The notes beneath the pieces are model-generated. The model was given only the letters and a program-made list of their open reading frames with translations. It searched no databases and was not told the DNA's origin. Position numbers and translations under genes: made by a program. Source: Chitinophagaceae bacterium (lineage in GTDB: Bacteria > Bacteroidota > Bacteroidia > Chitinophagales > Chitinophagaceae). From it: a DNA stretch of 6,106 bases. Location of the stretch: the NCBI GenBank assembly GCA_947461495.1, contig CANHLV010000126.1, positions 1 through 6,106 of the forward strand, given 5' to 3'. Positions 5,281 to 6,106 of the stretch are shown piece by piece. How positions within the stretch are numbered: position 1 is the stretch's first letter; the number at the start of each line of letters is the position of its first letter.

Positions 5281-6106
5281 TTATAATGATTTGCCAACCA
5301 GTTTCCATTTATAAACGCCATTCTCATTCACTACACCAAAATAATCAAAAGAACCTGAATCTCTGTCGCCATTGGAGTTTAAAACAGTTGGTCCGGTTAT
5401 TCCGTAATGTTGATTCGATTCAATGGCAAAATCAGTTTTTAATTTATTAAAATCAGAAGTTACTCCGGAATAGGAAGTGATAGTATTGGCAATTACCCAC
5501 ATGGCATCATAAACTGCAAATGTGTATGCATCGGGCTCATAACCTGTGTTGGTTCTGATCGCATTTTGAATATAAGCTAGTTTTGGATTTGGTGTTAAAG
5601 GTAAACCGAAATTTGGTGCAAAGAAATTTATTGTCGCTGCAAATTGAGCAGCAGCATTACTGGTAAGCAAAACTGAACTCAATACAATTCCATCTCCACC
5701 ATACCAATTCACAGATGAAAAAATCGGGTCAGAAATGGCCGACTGAAAAATATCTTTACACTCATCAAATGAAGCCAAATAAACACCAACTTGATTCGCT
5801 CCGTAAGTTGCAGTGTATTGTTGAATTAAAGTCCTTAATTGTGTTAGAAGATTCGTGTAATCGTTGCCGATAGTTGGATATGGAGTAATTGCTGTAACCT
5901 GGCCACCAAGTGCTGTGAAGGCGGATCCGACTGATTGTTGAAGCCCACGATTACCTGCATCGTCTCTCGATAAAGTTATAATTGCCTGTTTACCCTGAGC
6001 ATTCATAGTTTGTGCCATTGCTCTTCCTTCTACTACATCTCCCGGACAAAAACGAAACACTGCATCATTAGGAATAGCCAAACTTGATGCGGTACTTCCC
6101 TGACTA
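5281..6106 (-). CDS. Type I periplasmic ligand-binding protein (Peripla_BP_6/LivJ-like), 5' end outside the window
   Basis: The visible part is 274 residues ending at the TAA at 5283-5281. The frame stays open to the window edge (it reads SQGSTASSLAIPNDAVFRF from there), so the true start and the export signal lie beyond it. A TTG at 6081 is not a plausible start because it lies within this conserved stretch. The family captures small ligands such as branched-chain amino acids, amides or related compounds outside the cytoplasmic membrane, for ABC import or sensing. Supporting features, numbered from the edge, are the S-x-x-S-T...IPNDAVFR-x-x-PGD motif (1-22), a second Rossmann-like half with QVGVYLASFDE (105-115), YEPDAYTFAVYDAMW (189-203) and GITGPTVLNSNGDRDSG (235-251) near the C-terminus. 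The ligand cannot be told. Cys20 and Cys116 are the only cysteines visible. About a third of the protein is probably missing. No ABC permease or ATPase gene lies downstream; the gene ends convergently with the TlpA-like gene. Confidence 0.88.
   Translation of the reverse strand, partial: SQGSTASSLAIPNDAVFRFCPGDVVEGRAMAQTMNAQGKQAIITLSRDDAGNRGLQQSVGSAFTALGGQVTAITPYPTIGNDYTNLLTQLRTLIQQYTATYGANQVGVYLASFDECKDIFQSAISDPIFSSVNWYGGDGIVLSSVLLTSNAAAQFAATINFFAPNFGLPLTPNPKLAYIQNAIRTNTGYEPDAYTFAVYDAMWVIANTITSYSGVTSDFNKLKTDFAIESNQHYGITGPTVLNSNGDRDSGSFDYFGVVNENGVYKWKLVGKSL

Noticed and set aside
5262..5450. 62-codon plus-strand open frame near the 3' end
   Set aside because: It lies almost wholly antisense to the well-supported binding-protein gene, has no family resemblance, and no promoter is seen.
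6079..6081. TTG as the start codon of the binding-protein gene
   Set aside because: The frame remains open to the window edge and the upstream residues (SQGSTASS) fit the conserved ligand-binding motif, so the start lies outside.

Overview
The window looks like chromosomal DNA of a low-GC Bacteroidota bacterium, probably near the Chitinophagales/Saprospiria/Sphingobacteriia. The evidence is a DUF4369-plus-thioredoxin (TlpA-like) lipoprotein, a GatB whose sequence style fits that phylum, A-rich translation starts without Shine-Dalgarno sequences, and upstream sites matching the Bacteroidota TAnnTTTG promoter element. The lineage is inferred from sequence character only.

Layout. Positions 1-370 hold no gene. 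They carry two copies of a short palindromic repeat, an 8-bp tandem repeat, a 13-bp direct repeat and a good promoter candidate with a dyad over its upstream element. A secreted tandem-PDZ protein follows (371-1408) and ends at a strong intrinsic terminator (1458-1490). Next come three co-directional, closely spaced genes that probably form one transcription unit: gatB (1522-2970, TTG start), a family 2 glycosyltransferase (2997-3944, 26-bp gap) and a TlpA-like thiol-disulfide oxidoreductase (3961-5121, 16-bp gap). A long hairpin with T-runs on both sides (5147-5195) lies between this unit and a convergent minus-strand gene. That gene encodes the C-terminal part of a type I periplasmic ligand-binding protein (5281 to the window edge), and its start lies outside.

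The genes do not form an obvious single pathway. GatB belongs to the cytosolic tRNA-dependent amidotransferase GatCAB, but gatA and gatC are not here. The glycosyltransferase acts on surface glycans or lipids of unknown identity. The PDZ protein, the TlpA-like protein and the binding protein act in the cell envelope. I see no phage, transposase, CRISPR, toxin-antitoxin or defence genes. I find no convincing evidence for a new biological system; the findings are modest and mostly concern non-coding elements and atypical residues.
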